From Labilibaculum antarcticum (lineage in GTDB: Bacteria > Bacteroidota > Bacteroidia > Bacteroidales > Marinifilaceae): a stretch of 64,000 nucleotides of DNA. This document shows positions 63,216 through 64,000 of the stretch, piece after piece. The position numbers were made by a program, and so were the translations under genes. The notes under the pieces are model-generated. The model made no database searches, had not been told where the DNA came from, and saw nothing but the letters and a program-made list of their open reading frames with translations. Each line of letters opens with the position of its first letter. Position 1 is the stretch's first letter. Location: contig NZ_AP018042.1 in assembly GCF_002356295.1 (NCBI RefSeq), forward strand, positions 5,302,361-5,366,360. Reading direction: 5' to 3'.

Positions 63216-63855
63216 ATCTGTTATTAGATGTCGTGATGTAAATTAAATAAAGATCCTCTATCCATTTGCATGGATTATTTTGGATGTATTGTTCGATGCG
63301 ATGGAAGGAATCAAAATCGCGGACAATGTGATCGTGAAATCGGCTTTGCCATGTAAATTCAGAATTGATTTTCCGGGCATTAATGGTTACCGATGATTTG
63401 AATCCGCGAATAATTGATGCCAAATTTTTGGATTGTGATCCAAATTTCGCATTTGTAGAGACGCGATGCATCGCGTCTGTACAAAAATCATTGGAAATGC
63501 GATGCATCCTGTGAAGAGGTAATGTGCATCCTGTGGAGACGCGATGCATCGCGTCTGTATGGGTATTGTAATTATTTTTGCCAATGGTGATTAGGGCATG
63601 AAAATGATTGGGCATGATCACAAATTCGCCCAATTCCAAATTCATATCGGGTCTGATTCCAGGTGTTTTCAGCCATTCGCTTGCCGCCAATTCCCCAATT
63701 TCATTCAATCTCATTTTCCCATTGGAAATTTCCCCAAAATAATGTTGGCGGTGCTGCGTGCAGATGGTCACAAAATAAATGGCATTCGATCCGTAATCCC
63801 AATCTTTTAATCGGGCAGATGGGATCCGGTATTTATTTTGAAATTTTCCGTCCAT
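63214..63855 (-). CDS. REP-associated tyrosine transposase (RAYT, Y1/IS200-like)
   Basis: The 213-residue product has IYFVTICTQHRQHYFG at the N-terminus, the HUH motif in MPNHFHALITIG, SIIRGFKSSVTINARK, WQSRFHDHIVRD and the catalytic Tyr in RIEQYIQNNPCKW. These are the hallmarks of RAYT proteins, single-strand transposases that mobilise REP palindromes. Between HFHALI and the C-terminal helices it carries an insert with DAMHRVST twice and a degenerate LHRMHRIS, which is the translated REP sequence (see 63459-63556). Flanked on its upstream side by more REP copies. Probably active or recently active. Confidence 0.92.
   Translation of the reverse strand: MDGKFQNKYRIPSARLKDWDYGSNAIYFVTICTQHRQHYFGEISNGKMRLNEIGELAASEWLKTPGIRPDMNLELGEFVIMPNHFHALITIGKNNYNTHTDAMHRVSTGCTLPLHRMHRISNDFCTDAMHRVSTNAKFGSQSKNLASIIRGFKSSVTINARKINSEFTWQSRFHDHIVRDFDSFHRIEQYIQNNPCKWIEDLYLIYITTSNNR
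63459..63478. repeat. REP palindrome inside the transposase gene, copy 1
   Basis: AGACGCGATGCATCGCGTCT is a perfect 20-bp palindrome and is read in frame as TDAMHRVS. Confidence 0.9.
63496..63514. repeat. Degenerate REP unit inside the transposase gene
   Basis: AATGCGATGCATCCTGTGA keeps the GCGATGCATC core only; a further fragment GTGCATCCTGTGGAGAC follows at 63524-63540. Confidence 0.6.
63537..63556. repeat. REP palindrome inside the transposase gene, copy 2
   Basis: The same perfect 20-bp palindrome as 63459-63478, again read as TDAMHRVS. Confidence 0.9.
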
Positions 63856-63875
63856 TATTATAGATTTTATTCATC

Positions 63876-63982
63876 GTACAGACGCGATACATCACGTATC
63901 TATCCAATCTAATTATCCTATTCAGACGCGATGCATCGCGTCTCTGCGCAAAAATGATTGATTTGCATCGCATCTCTGCTAA
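63876..63982. repeat. REP cluster beside the transposase gene
   Basis: Three units lie here: a mutated one at about 63880-63900 (GACGCGATACATCACGTATC), a perfect one at 63924-63943 (AGACGCGATGCATCGCGTCT), and a partial one at about 63963-63978 (TTGCATCGCATCTCTG). They share the 20-bp palindrome found in the adjacent gene. Confidence 0.85.
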
Positions 63983-64000
63983 TTACAAAAAAAATGATTT

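Noticed and set aside
1-64000. tRNA or rRNA genes
   Set aside because: No cloverleaf with a TTCRANY-type T-arm or rRNA-like conserved stretch was noticed in the intergenic regions; a covariance scan would be needed to be sure.

Overview
The window looks like a chromosomal segment of an AT-rich member of the Bacteroidota, probably an environmental or marine Bacteroidales/Marinilabiliales-type organism (inference). The reasons are several -7 boxes of the form TAnnTTTG, a complete flexirubin/aryl-polyene type pigment cluster, GYF_2 and DUF6261-like proteins, RAYT transposases with palindromic repeats, and lipoproteins typical of that phylum. No rRNA, tRNA or CRISPR array was seen.

Left edge (1-1.9 kb): the 5' part of an FkbH-like HAD-IIIC protein, then a small XRE regulator with a small membrane protein. 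Copper/silver resistance island (2.0-16.0 kb, all minus strand): an AraC regulator fused to an HMA metal-binding domain, a Cys-rich HYC protein, a CusA/CusC/CusB-type RND efflux system, a CPC-type copper P-ATPase with two extra zinc-ribbon-like metal-binding modules, a DUF302 gene interrupted by an in-frame amber codon, a TRASH-like membrane-anchored protein, two paralogous exported HMA proteins and a remnant of a third. The parts together suggest sensing, periplasmic chelation, export from cytoplasm to periplasm (P-ATPase) and from periplasm to the outside (RND).

16-24 kb: a ClC-family chloride transporter followed by a decayed accessory zone. It holds a large cell-surface lipoprotein, two nearly identical 59-residue coiled-coil genes, fragments of a type I restriction specificity subunit, of a RecB-like nuclease and of a GYF_2 protein, and long perfect palindromes.

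24-56 kb: a pigment (aryl polyene/flexirubin-like) gene cluster in two convergent blocks. The plus-strand block (24.2-30.6 kb) encodes a tyrosine ammonia-lyase-like enzyme, ketoreductase, ketosynthase, ACP, acyltransferase, methyltransferase and dehydratase. The minus-strand block (56.1 down to 35.7 kb) encodes a thioesterase, three more ketosynthase-like proteins plus one KS-like fragment, ACP, deacetylase, LolA, lipoprotein, dehydratase, glycosyltransferase-DUF2062, a trifunctional MMPL-acyltransferase-methyltransferase, two CrtI-like oxidoreductases, a C45 acyltransferase, an aryl-CoA ligase and a glycerol acyltransferase. The likely route is tyrosine to coumarate, activation and loading on ACP, polyene extension, methylation, esterification to a lipid and export to the outer membrane. 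The resorcinol-forming DarA/DarB pair of true flexirubins is not in the window.

Between the two blocks (30.6-35.6 kb) sits an accessory pocket: a ~180-bp element repeated at 39 kb, five tandem 41-bp hairpin units, a 26-bp inverted-repeat element, a PLD-like protein and a protein with a HEPN-type RNxxxH motif, which may be a defence pair (inference).

56-64 kb: an alpha/beta hydrolase, a decayed stretch that includes a frame with three in-frame TGA codons, the sbcD-sbcC nuclease pair, and a RAYT/Y1 transposase whose own reading frame carries copies of the REP palindrome that also lies next to it.
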